From NCBI GenBank assembly GCA_030632465.1, contig DAOVUR010000016.1, forward strand, positions 1-16,077: a stretch of 16,077 nucleotides of DNA, read 5' to 3'. Of this stretch, positions 1 to 6,682 are shown one piece after another. Source of the DNA: a bacterium. GTDB taxonomy: Bacteria; Verrucomicrobiota; Kiritimatiellia; UBA8416; CAMZLY01. A program made the position numbers and the translations under genes. How positions within the stretch are numbered: position 1 is the stretch's first letter; the number at the start of each line of letters is the position of its first letter. The notes beneath the pieces are model-generated. The model did not search any database and had not been told where the DNA came from. It saw only the letters and a program-made list of their open reading frames with translations.

Positions 1-88
1 ACAGCTATGGAAAGCTGTTTTACTGTGTGTAGATCAGCGCTCCGACGCTGATTCGAGAACAGCTATGGAAAGCTGTTTTACTGTGTGC
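1..88. repeat. Tandem copies of a two-module palindromic repeat
   Basis: Two imperfectly palindromic modules alternate here. Module II (1-28 and 57-87) has the arms AACAGCT/AGCTGTT around ATGGAA, followed by TTTACTGTGTG. Module I (30-53) has GATCAGCG, loop CTCCGA, then CGCTGATT. The two module II copies are offset by 58 bases, so this is a tandem array with a unit of about 58 bp. It may continue past the left edge. The same modules occur at 3689-3750, 10573-10660 and 10751-10803. The repeats are directly visible; their function, perhaps REP-like or terminator-like, is unknown. Confidence 0.9.
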
Positions 89-113
89 GTGTTTTCCGCG
101 CCACTGATTCTAT

Positions 114-148
114 TGCAAAAAAATAAGGAGTAGCTTTCGCTACTCCTT
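114..148 (-). terminator. Rho-independent terminator of tRNA-Asn
   Basis: A perfect 10-bp stem (AAGGAGTAGC/GCTACTCCTT, 125-148) closes a 4-base loop, which reads GAAA on the minus strand. It is followed on that strand by A and then seven T residues (123-117). It lies 10 bases past the tRNA 3' end, the right place to end that transcript. Confidence 0.88.
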
Positions 149-158
149 CTGGGTTTTT

Positions 159-233
159 TGGCTCCGGCGGTTGGGCTCGAACCAACAACCAAGTGATTAA
201 CAGTCACCTACTCTACCATTGAGCTACGCCGGA
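159..233 (-). tRNA. tRNA-Asn (anticodon GTT)
   Basis: On the minus strand the acceptor stem pairs TCCGGCG with CGCCGGA. The anticodon arm GGTGA-CTGTTAA-TCACT gives anticodon GTT, read as asparagine. The T arm contains GGTTCGAGCC. The discriminator is G (162) and the 3' CCA is encoded in the DNA (161-159). A promoter at 250-277 and a hairpin terminator at 114-148 make this a self-contained single-tRNA transcription unit. Confidence 0.97.
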
Positions 234-249
234 ATTTGAAACTCGAGAA

Positions 250-277
250 AAGATACCATTTGTAGGGTTTATGTCAA
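250..277 (-). promoter_or_regulatory. Sigma-70 type promoter for tRNA-Asn
   Basis: On the minus strand a consensus -35 TTGACA (277-272) is followed after 16 bases by TATCTT (255-250), a 4/6 match to the -10 consensus. Transcription would start near 243, about 10 bases before the mature tRNA 5' end. It also lies downstream of the MFS gene, so read-through from that gene could add to tRNA transcription. Confidence 0.6.
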
Positions 278-308
278 CAGCAAGATGCATATTCTCAAAC
301 TTTTTTTC

Positions 309-1676
309 TTAATGCTCTTTGTTTTCGATGAAACTTCGTTGTGGATGCTTAATTATAAAGGTTAAAATAAAGATGATTGATGTTGCAAATAGGCATGCAA
401 TAGCTGCATTTGAATAGTCTCCTGTAATAAGTTTTAACTTATTAAAGAACAGTGGTCCTATAGCGCTGGAAAAGACGATTAAGCTCATAACATGACCTGA
501 TATCTCACCTAGATGTTCGCGCCCAAAGAAATGTGGCCATGAAACACCTATTAGAATACCGAAACATGCTGAACTAATTCCCATACCAATAAGATAAAGC
601 CAGAACATAGGACCAGGTGCGAGAAAGGCAGTTGCTATAATAAACCCGGATAATCCTGCTAACTGCATGCGCAGAAGGTGTTTAAGTTGAATTTTATCGG
701 CAAGTTTACCGAGTAATGGACGTACGATCATAGAAAGTATGCAGCCGGGTAAGAAGCTTGCAAATGCAGTGTTACGAGTCATGCCTGCTTCAGCAAATAT
801 ATTTTCAATATCAAAGCTTAATGCCGTAACAAATAAGGCTGATATCATGAGTGAACAGGCAAAGGTCCAGAAGGTTAAAGTGCGGCGGGCCTCTTTTAAG
901 GTGAATTGGTGTGCTATTTTATGCGTGGTATGCGACTTCTCACCATCGCTAAGTTGACGCCCGTCAGGAATTAAACCGCAAGCTTCAGGATTATCTCTAA
1001 ATAATAATAGTGCCATTGGCGCAAAAAGTACAATTGCGATACCTCCAAGTATTTGCCAACTAGTACGCCAGCCGTAAAAAGAGATTAGTAGGAAGAATAT
1101 ATATGCTGCACCAGAAAATGCTGGTTGAGTAAAGAACCCCATAATGCCGGTGGCAAATCCACGTCGGTAGTTGAACCATTTTGTCACCATATTACGACAG
1201 ACAAGAGTTAGAACCCCTTGACCGCTAAGGCGTAGCACAAAAAATAGTATAGCAAGGACGATTACTGCGGAGAAATCAGCTGCTTTTGCTGGTAAGTATT
1301 GCGCCATTATGCTTGCAATGGCATCGCATTTGCTAAATGCAAAAGTTGCTAGTCCTAGGAAAAGAGCTGCAATGGGTGCGACAATTCTTGCGCCTAGAAC
1401 ATCTAACGCTTTGCCCGCATAGGTTAGCAGTAGTGCGCTGATGATGGTACCCACCATGTAGGCCGTGCTGATGTCAATATCCGTGACACCCATTGCATCA
1501 CGAATAGAGTTTTTGAAGGCCGATATACCTATCGTCTGCCCCGGCATGCTCATGATGATACCGAACCCACCAGCAATCACAACTACCCATCCGTAAAAGA
1601 AGGGTAGCTTGCGTGGAGCAAATGGCTTATCAGCAAACTTATCTTCCAGCTTGCTGTTATTGCCGTGAGTTATCAT
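309..1676 (-). CDS. MFS transporter, OFA/monocarboxylate-like
   Basis: A 455-residue inner-membrane carrier with about 12 hydrophobic segments and short polar ends, the usual length of the Major Facilitator Superfamily. Features seen: an N-terminal FFYGWVVV segment starting the first helix, NYRRGFATGIMGF in the first half, and RDNPEACGLIPDG before the central loop. The NYRRG..TGI and RD.PE.CGL.PDG patterns are typical of the oxalate/formate antiporter (OFA) and monocarboxylate-type MFS branch. The substrate cannot be told from sequence; a small organic acid is an inference. Its ATG overlaps the htpG stop by 4 bases (ATGA), so it is probably translated by coupling to htpG. The Shine-Dalgarno sequence is weak, which fits. 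The gene ends 75 bases from the tRNA-Asn gene and no hairpin terminator is seen between them. Confidence 0.85.
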   Translation of the reverse strand: MITHGNNSKLEDKFADKPFAPRKLPFFYGWVVVIAGGFGIIMSMPGQTIGISAFKNSIRDAMGVTDIDISTAYMVGTIISALLLTYAGKALDVLGARIVAPIAALFLGLATFAFSKCDAIASIMAQYLPAKAADFSAVIVLAILFFVLRLSGQGVLTLVCRNMVTKWFNYRRGFATGIMGFFTQPAFSGAAYIFFLLISFYGWRTSWQILGGIAIVLFAPMALLLFRDNPEACGLIPDGRQLSDGEKSHTTHKIAHQFTLKEARRTLTFWTFACSLMISALFVTALSFDIENIFAEAGMTRNTAFASFLPGCILSMIVRPLLGKLADKIQLKHLLRMQLAGLSGFIIATAFLAPGPMFWLYLIGMGISSACFGILIGVSWPHFFGREHLGEISGHVMSLIVFSSAIGPLFFNKLKLITGDYSNAAIACLFATSIIFILTFIIKHPQRSFIENKEH

Positions 1677-3580
1677 GCACCAACCATAAGCTTACTTACC
1701 AGTTGCGAGAAGCGACGCGGATCTTTTATTGTTGATCCTTCGGTAAGTAGTGCCTGATCATAAAGTAACTCAGTGTAATCCTTCAGCTGTTCGTTCTCTT
1801 TGCTCTCAAGTAGGCTCAGCATTTTAGGCATAACTGGATGTTCTGGGTTAAGCTCAAGAATACGCTGAACAGGTGGTACATCCTGATTCATGGCTTTCAT
1901 GATACGTTCCATATTTGCATTCATGCCCATATCGTCTGCCACTAGACAGCTGGCAGAGTCGGTTAAACGACTGGATAGCGTGACTTCCTTGATCTCTTCA
2001 TTGAGATTTTCTTTGATGACTTTTAGAAGATCGTCATATTTTTTGGTAGCTTCATCAATTGCAGTTTTCTGTTCTTCTTTTTCTTCGTCGCTATGAATAT
2101 CAACATCTTTTCTATCGATAGCTTTTAATGTTTTGCCATCATACTCTGTCAATCTTTGCATAACCCATTCATCAATTGGGTCAACGAGAAAGAGAACTTC
2201 AAAATCTTTGCTATGAAAGATTTCTAGATGTGGTGACTGTTTTGCCTGAGTAAGGCTTTCTGCAGTCAGGTAGTATATCTCTTTCTGCGACTCTGGCATT
2301 CTCTCCACGTACTCTTTAAGAAGAATAGGGCGGTCGGATTCACTCTTTGAGGATGCAAAGAGAAGTAGATCTTTTAGTTTGTCGTAATTCTCGAAATCAG
2401 TATGTACGCCTTCCTTGATGACTGTGCCGAACTGCTCAAAGAATTTTAGGTATGTATCAAAATCTTTAGTCTTGATTTTGTCCAGTTCTTTGAGAACACG
2501 TGATGTCAGGCTTTTGCCTATACGTTTAATGTTAACATCATCTTGCAATATTTCTCGCGATACATTGAGCGGTAGATCACTGCTGTCAACGACACCCTTA
2601 ATGAAACGAAGGTATGATGGAAGTAGATCTTCGCAAGATTCATTAATAAGAACATTTTTAACATAGAGATGAAGACCGCGTTTAGCATCAGGCATAAATA
2701 GGTCCATTGGGCGAACACCAGGAATGTACATCAACGACTGAAACTCAGTAACACCTTCAGCTTTATAGTGAATAACTTTTAGTGGCTCACTATAGTCGTG
2801 ACTCACATGTTTGTAGAACTCATTGTACTCTTCTTCAGATACGTCGCTTGGTGTCTTCTTCCAGATAGCCTTCATTGTATTGAGAATTTCTTCCTCAATA
2901 GTCGTTACATCTTCACCACCTTCTTCTTCCGCTTTCTCTGTGCGTGTCACATCCATAACTACAGGGTAGCTGATGTAGTCTGAATACTCTTTCACAATGC
3001 GGCGCAGTTCGTATTCCTGTAGATAATTGTCCATATCTTCATGAAGATGCAGAATTACATCTGTACCGTGTGTCTCTTTTTCGGTCTCGTCGAGTGTGTA
3101 TGAGCCGGAACCTGTAGATGTCCATATAACGGCTGGTTCATCAGAGTCAGCACGTTTGGTTTTAACTGTTACTTTGTCTGCAACCATGAATGATGCATAA
3201 AAACCTACTCCAAATTGACCAATAAACTCAGGGTTATCACTGTTTTTGCTGGTTTTCAGCTCTTCTAGAAAACGACGTGTACCAGAATTGGCGATTGTTC
3301 CGATATTAGTTTTTACTTCTTCAGCAGTCATGCCGATACCGTTATCACTAATTGTGAGGGTTTTAGCTTCTTCATCCACGATCAGTTTGATTTTTAATTC
3401 GGCCTCTTCAGCATGAAGTTTCTTGTTGGTTAATGCTTCGAACTGTAGCCGATCAATAGCATCGGATGCGTTAGATACAAGTTCTCGTAGAAAAATTTCT
3501 TTCTTTGAATATAGTGAGTGAATAACTAGATCGAGTAACTGTTGCACTTCTGTCTTAAACTTATGTGATTTCTTAGCCAT
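1673..3580 (-). CDS. htpG: Hsp90-family molecular chaperone HtpG
   Basis: Cytosolic ATP-dependent chaperone of 635 residues, close to the E. coli length of 624. The N-terminal GHKL ATPase domain shows the Bergerat motifs: ELVSNASDA with E33, N37 and D40; SDNGIGM with D79; and GQFGVGFYAS at 121-130. A short acidic linker lies around 216-231. The middle domain carries PLNVSREILQ with the conserved arginine at 342, which contacts the ATP gamma-phosphate in this family. The C-terminal part is the dimerisation domain, and there is no MEEVD tail, as expected in bacteria. The start is supported by AGGG 6 bases upstream and a good promoter at 3620-3648. Its stop overlaps the start of the MFS gene, an uncommon partner for htpG. 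Confidence 0.98.
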   Translation of the reverse strand: MAKKSHKFKTEVQQLLDLVIHSLYSKKEIFLRELVSNASDAIDRLQFEALTNKKLHAEEAELKIKLIVDEEAKTLTISDNGIGMTAEEVKTNIGTIANSGTRRFLEELKTSKNSDNPEFIGQFGVGFYASFMVADKVTVKTKRADSDEPAVIWTSTGSGSYTLDETEKETHGTDVILHLHEDMDNYLQEYELRRIVKEYSDYISYPVVMDVTRTEKAEEEGGEDVTTIEEEILNTMKAIWKKTPSDVSEEEYNEFYKHVSHDYSEPLKVIHYKAEGVTEFQSLMYIPGVRPMDLFMPDAKRGLHLYVKNVLINESCEDLLPSYLRFIKGVVDSSDLPLNVSREILQDDVNIKRIGKSLTSRVLKELDKIKTKDFDTYLKFFEQFGTVIKEGVHTDFENYDKLKDLLLFASSKSESDRPILLKEYVERMPESQKEIYYLTAESLTQAKQSPHLEIFHSKDFEVLFLVDPIDEWVMQRLTEYDGKTLKAIDRKDVDIHSDEEKEEQKTAIDEATKKYDDLLKVIKENLNEEIKEVTLSSRLTDSASCLVADDMGMNANMERIMKAMNQDVPPVQRILELNPEHPVMPKMLSLLESKENEQLKDYTELLYDQALLTEGSTIKDPRRFSQLVSKLMVGA

Positions 3581-3619
3581 TTGAATCCCTTTTTATTAAT
3601 ATATGTTTGAAAGCGTGTG

Positions 3620-3648
3620 ATTAACCGAAAAAGGGCGCGTTTTGTCAA
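3620..3648 (-). promoter_or_regulatory. Promoter of htpG
   Basis: On the minus strand, TTGACA (3648-3643) and GTTAAT (3625-3620) are separated by exactly 17 bases. The -35 is a perfect sigma-70 match and the -10 matches 4/6. The predicted start near 3613 gives a leader of about 33 bases before the ATG. It does not resemble the classical sigma-32 heat-shock consensus, and no CIRCE inverted repeat is seen nearby. Confidence 0.6.
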
Positions 3649-3688
3649 TAAAAAACCTACGAGAAAGGGTGCATTTTATTTTCCAGGG

Positions 3689-3750
3689 TGTAGATCGGCG
3701 CTCCGACGCTGATTAGAGAACAGCTATGGAAAGCTGTTTTACTGTGTGCG
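3689..3750. repeat. Two-module palindromic repeat, copy between AsmA-like gene and htpG
   Basis: Module I (GATCGGCG, CTCCGA loop, CGCTGATT; 3693-3714) is followed by module II (acagct arms, 3720-3748), matching the copy at 30-87 almost base for base. Stem I differs from the 32-53 copy at one base, giving a G-T pair where that copy has A-T. It sits upstream of the htpG promoter and beyond the end of the AsmA-like gene. It leads directly into the 48-bp direct repeat. Confidence 0.9.
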
Positions 3751-3885
3751 TTCTCTGCTCTACGGACTACCTCTCGGAGATAGGTAGTTACGGGCTTTTA
3801 AGTAGTCACCTATCTCCGAGAGGTGACATCTGTGCGAGTTCTCTGCTCTACGGACTACCTCTCGGAGATAGGTAGTTACGGGCTT
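3750..3885. repeat. 48-bp perfect direct repeat flanking an inverted 17-bp core
   Basis: The 48 bases at 3750-3797 recur without a mismatch at 3838-3885 (offset 88). Each copy contains the 17-mer ACCTCTCGGAGATAGGT (3769-3785 and, by the offset, 3857-3873). Between them, at 3808-3824, the exact reverse complement of that 17-mer occurs. The middle copy can therefore pair with either flanking copy, and each core can also fold on itself (CTACCT/AGGTAG). This fills the rest of the 339-base gap 3581-3919 beyond the htpG promoter and the adjacent palindromic repeat. Transcripts running past the AsmA-like stop would carry it. The function is unknown. Confidence 0.93.
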
Positions 3886-3919
3886 GTATGAAAATCACTA
3901 TGGAAGTAAAAGGCGTTAT

Positions 3920-4924
3920 CTATTTTGACTCTTCGTCTTTATCTTTCTTGAAGATGCCTGTAACGCCACCGACTAGTTTGCCAGCACCTTTGCCAATGGC
4001 TTTTGCGCCATCGCCAGCTACACCGACTGTTGCGCCAGCAACATTGCCAGCTGCATCAAGTGTTGCACCTGCAGCATCACCAGCTACGCCGACAGTTGCG
4101 CCGGCAACATTACCAGCCGCGTCAAGTGTTGCTCCAGCAGCGTCACCTGCTACGCCGATAGTTGCTCCGGCAGCGTCGCCTACAGCTGACACACTTTTTG
4201 CTGTTAGATCAAGGGCAGCTTTTGCGCCATCGCCAAGTAGATCAATGGATCCTGATGCAACAGCTACTACTGCTTTTGCGACTGCACCAATAACTTCGCT
4301 GATAACATCGAGAAGAGTAGCGCCATCTTCTTTCTCTTTACCGACATCAGTCATCTCTACTTTTGGTAAGGGTAGGGTTAATCCTTTTCCGCCCAAAGCT
4401 GCAATATTGATGCTGACTCTGCCGTCTGTAAGCAGTATTTTTTCTATAATAACTTTTTTGGCTGGCTTAGCATCTGGATCTGTTGGTTTTGCTGTGTCTT
4501 TTTTCTTCTCTTCTTTTTCTTCGGTTTCCTCTTTTGCGAGCGTGTCCAGTAGTGTTCCGATGTTGCTTGAACCGAGGGCCAATTCGTAACTTACTTTTGG
4601 TGCTGTGATGATGATCTCATTAACAATAATTGTGTCAGTTGATAATGATTTCATATCGATTTTAATTGATAACTCCCCTAGAGAGAAGAGATAGTCGCTC
4701 TTGAATTTTTCTGGGTTACCGATAATGAGTCCTTGAATGTTAACTTTTCCACTAAAGATTCTGACATCAACATCTTCAACAGTTACAGGAACTCCCAGTA
4801 GCCCTGGTGCAATTGTCTCTACGCTGCTTTTAATTATAGAGCCCGCAAAGAATGTTGCTGCTATAAATGCGATCACAATCAAAACTAATAATGTTACACC
4901 AATACCTATTAAGACTTTCTTCAT
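3920..4924 (-). CDS. AsmA-like membrane-anchored protein with 11-residue-repeat tail
   Basis: A 334-residue protein. Residues 1-28 form one hydrophobic segment starting with KK, probably an inner-membrane anchor with the rest in the periplasm. Residues about 40-125 (VPVTVEDVDVRIFSGKVNIQ, then ..IKIDMKSL, IIVNEIIITAPKVSYE) look like the beta-rich repeat of AsmA/DUF748-type proteins, a group linked to envelope and lipid transport. This family call is from pattern, not a search. Residues 131-157 are a Glu/Lys-rich linker. Residues 207-327 are eleven consecutive 11-residue units rich in Ala, Gly and Val, with Asp, Asn or Lys at nearly every eleventh position, and seven charged residues end the protein. 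AGGAGAT stands 5 bases before the ATG. It is divergently oriented from the epimerase gene. Confidence 0.8.
   Translation of the reverse strand: MKKVLIGIGVTLLVLIVIAFIAATFFAGSIIKSSVETIAPGLLGVPVTVEDVDVRIFSGKVNIQGLIIGNPEKFKSDYLFSLGELSIKIDMKSLSTDTIIVNEIIITAPKVSYELALGSSNIGTLLDTLAKEETEEKEEKKKDTAKPTDPDAKPAKKVIIEKILLTDGRVSINIAALGGKGLTLPLPKVEMTDVGKEKEDGATLLDVISEVIGAVAKAVVAVASGSIDLLGDGAKAALDLTAKSVSAVGDAAGATIGVAGDAAGATLDAAGNVAGATVGVAGDAAGATLDAAGNVAGATVGVAGDGAKAIGKGAGKLVGGVTGIFKKDKDEESK
4026..4157 (-). repeat. Two 66-bp coding repeats in the AsmA-like gene
   Basis: Units 4026-4091 and 4092-4157 encode the same 22-residue segment (two 11-residue units), and a partial third unit starts at 4158. About ten bases differ between the two units, nearly all at third codon positions. 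The protein repeat is thus better conserved than the DNA repeat. The repetition is also what creates a long open frame on the opposite strand here. Confidence 0.85.
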
Positions 4925-4966
4925 TTTATCTCCTTAATCTGTTGTATGAACTGTTCCGTGGTGATT

Positions 4967-4994
4967 ACTGTATCATGATTGCGTAGATTTGCAA
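4967..4994 (-). promoter_or_regulatory. Possible promoter of the AsmA-like gene
   Basis: On the minus strand TTGCAA (4994-4989) and TACAGT (4972-4967) are 16 bases apart, each matching the sigma-70 consensus at 4/6. The start would be near 4960, giving a leader of about 35 bases. The match is modest and other AT-rich hexamers occur nearby. Confidence 0.3.
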
Positions 4995-5024
4995 GCAGTT
5001 CACTTTTTTAATTATTTTCTACTT

Positions 5025-5030
5025 TATAAT
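5025..5030 (+). promoter_or_regulatory. Possible -10 element for the epimerase gene
   Basis: A perfect TATAAT lies 64 bases before the chosen start. The -35 region at about 17 bases upstream is only T-rich with no clear TTGACA, so the promoter is either weak, activator-dependent or placed elsewhere in this AT-rich divergent region. Confidence 0.35.
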
Positions 5031-5093
5031 TGAATTCTTCAACGTAAAAGTAGTATATCAATGGTTGCAATCATTAATTATAAAGGAAGTGTT

Positions 5094-6344
5094 ATGAAGA
5101 TAGAAAAATTCTCAGTAGGAACAGGCGATCGTTTTGGTAAGCAGGGTAAGGCTCAATTACAGGCATTTATTACGGCCAAGGAGTCAGGTATAGAGGTGAC
5201 TCCTGTGTGGAATAAATCACATCGTGAGCATACAACTATCGGGACATCACCTGATGATGTTCGTGTGGAAGCTGATGCAGCGGTGAAGGATTTGAACTGG
5301 GGCGGGTCATATCACGTTGATGCTGATCATATTGGTCTTAGTAATGTTGATCTATTTATGAACTCTGGCGATTTCTTTACTCTTGATGTTGCTGATGCTA
5401 TTGGTGGCGATGTTGATCAGGCTGATGTTGATGCGTTTGTTGCTAAGCAGAGCAAGTATATTGGTGAACTTGCAATACCAGGAATTGAAGAGCCTTTTTC
5501 TATTACAGAAGATTTGATTCGTAAAATTGCTACGACTTATCTTGGCGCTGTTCGTGAGGCTGGCAAGATCTACTCTAAGATTGAAGCTGCTAAAGGTGAG
5601 GGAACTTTTGTGACAGAAGTTTCCATGGATGAGACCGCAGATCCTCAGACACCAGTAGAGATGTTCTTCATCTTGGCTGCTATTGCAGATGAGGGTATTC
5701 CTGCTCAGACTATTGCGCCAAAATTCTCTGGACGTTTTAATAAGGGTGTAGATTATGTTGGTGATGTGGATCAGTTCACACTTGAGTTCAATCAGGATCT
5801 ATCGGTTATAAGTTTTGCTATTACAGAGTTTGGACTTCCTTCTAACCTAAAACTTAGTGTTCATTCAGGAAGTGATAAGTTCTCTATATATGGACCTATT
5901 GGCGAGGCGATCAAAAAGCATGGTGCCGGACTTCATCTTAAAACAGCCGGTACGACATGGCTGGAAGAGTTGATTGGTCTTGCAGCAGCAGGTGGCGAGG
6001 GATTAGTTATTGCACAGGAAGTATATCGCAATGCACTTGGTCGTTTTGATGAACTTTGCGGGCCTTATGCGACAGTGATTGATATCAAGGAAGAGAACCT
6101 ACCAACGGCTGATGAAGTTGATCAGTGGAGTGGAGACGAGTATGCAAATGCACTACGTCATATTCAGTCTTGCCCAGCGTTCAATCCTGATTTCCGTCAG
6201 CTATTACATGTTGCGTACAAAGTTGCTGCCGAGATGGGCGATCGCTACTTGAATGCGCTAGATACATTTGAGGCGAGTGTGGCTGCTAACGTGACAGAAA
6301 ACATTCTTGAGCGTCATCTGAAACCTCTTTTTGCAGCAATGTAG
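5094..6344 (+). CDS. UxaE-type tagaturonate epimerase family protein, short form
   Basis: A 416-residue cytoplasmic enzyme of the UxaE (tagaturonate/fructuronate 3-epimerase) family, which in Thermotoga-type pathways interconverts D-tagaturonate and D-fructuronate. Family motifs recalled from Thermotoga UxaE are visible in order: GTGDRFG (9-15), DADH (76-79), SMDET (177-181), KGVDYVGD (217-224), SVHSGSDKFS (255-264), HLKTAGTTWLEE (281-292) and RQLLHVAYKVA (368-378). The acidic and histidine residues in DADH, MDET and HSGSD are plausible metal or substrate ligands. Compared with Thermotoga UxaE it lacks roughly the first 80 residues and begins almost at the GTGDR motif. The start at 5094 is preferred over an in-frame ATG at 5061 because AAAGGAAG stands just upstream. 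No other uronate genes are nearby, so the true substrate may differ. Confidence 0.82.
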   Translation: MKIEKFSVGTGDRFGKQGKAQLQAFITAKESGIEVTPVWNKSHREHTTIGTSPDDVRVEADAAVKDLNWGGSYHVDADHIGLSNVDLFMNSGDFFTLDVADAIGGDVDQADVDAFVAKQSKYIGELAIPGIEEPFSITEDLIRKIATTYLGAVREAGKIYSKIEAAKGEGTFVTEVSMDETADPQTPVEMFFILAAIADEGIPAQTIAPKFSGRFNKGVDYVGDVDQFTLEFNQDLSVISFAITEFGLPSNLKLSVHSGSDKFSIYGPIGEAIKKHGAGLHLKTAGTTWLEELIGLAAAGGEGLVIAQEVYRNALGRFDELCGPYATVIDIKEENLPTADEVDQWSGDEYANALRHIQSCPAFNPDFRQLLHVAYKVAAEMGDRYLNALDTFEASVAANVTENILERHLKPLFAAM

Positions 6345-6354
6345 GCAGGGGGAA

Positions 6355-6378
6355 GTGTTAGGTGTTAGGTTTTAGGTG
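6355..6378. repeat. Short heptamer repeat
   Basis: Three imperfect copies of GTGTTAG (GTGTTAG, GTGTTAG, GTTTTAG, then GTG) lie just after the epimerase stop. This is a low-complexity tract of unknown role, at the left end of the 338-base non-coding gap 6345-6682. Confidence 0.7.
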
Positions 6379-6410
6379 ATTAAGGCTAGATATCAGATGG
6401 CCTTATGTAT

Positions 6411-6459
6411 GGGCCTTCGGCTACTCAATAACTGGTCATTGAGCGGAGCCGAAATGCCC
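6411..6459. other. Long imperfect hairpin in the epimerase-dnaG gap
   Basis: Nested arms pair GGGC with GCCC, TTCGGCT with AGCCGAA, and CTCAAT with ATTGAG around the loop AACTGGTC; only small internal bulges interrupt them. The same region can also pair CCAGTGA (6458-6464) with TCACTGG (6500-6506). No run of T follows on either strand, so it is not a classical intrinsic terminator, although it lies between two convergent genes where one would be useful. It could be a REP-like element or a structured 3' end. Confidence 0.8.
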
Positions 6460-6544
6460 AGTGACATCATGTAGCATTCTTGACCAATAATATAACTGTT
6501 CACTGGTTGGCAGTTGTGCCTTTTTGTGTCTTGCGCTCCAACCG

Positions 6545-6654
6545 GGCAAGCCGGCTGGGGACGTTATATTCAAGCTGTGCAGGTAGTGACAAAACTGAAG
6601 GCAAGCCGGTTGGGGACGTTATATTCAAGCTATGCAGGTAGCGACAAAACTAAA
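6545..6654. repeat. 55-bp tandem duplication
   Basis: Copies at 6545-6599 and 6600-6654 match at 51 of 55 positions, and all four differences are transitions. The unit begins GGCAAGCCGG and includes GGGGACGTTATATTC. The first copy's left end also forms a local hairpin with the preceding CCAACCGG. It lies in the 3' region shared by the convergent epimerase and dnaG genes; no open frame of note crosses it. Confidence 0.93.
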
Positions 6655-6682
6655 AACTGATAGCTGACGCCTGATGACTTTT

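Noticed and set aside
1..88. Possible CRISPR array
   Set aside because: The repeats are themselves palindromic with constant intervening sequence (module I), so there are no unique spacers, and no cas genes are present.
3581..3688. Heat-shock CIRCE or sigma-32 control of htpG
   Set aside because: No CIRCE inverted repeat is present, and the promoter fits the ordinary sigma-70 consensus better.
3888..4589. Long plus-strand open frame of 233 codons, rich in Ala, Pro, Ser and Thr
   Set aside because: It is the mirror of the Ala/Gly-rich 11-residue repeats of the AsmA-like gene on the other strand. It has no ribosome site, and its composition follows from the repeat.
4925..5093. Riboswitch in the divergent leader of the epimerase gene
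   Set aside because: The leader is short and AT-rich, with no conserved stem-loop pattern of a known class that I can recognise.
6545..6654. Attachment-site or integron-like repeats
   Set aside because: The duplicated units are adjacent, no integrase is present, and the unit lacks the core-site structure of attC elements.
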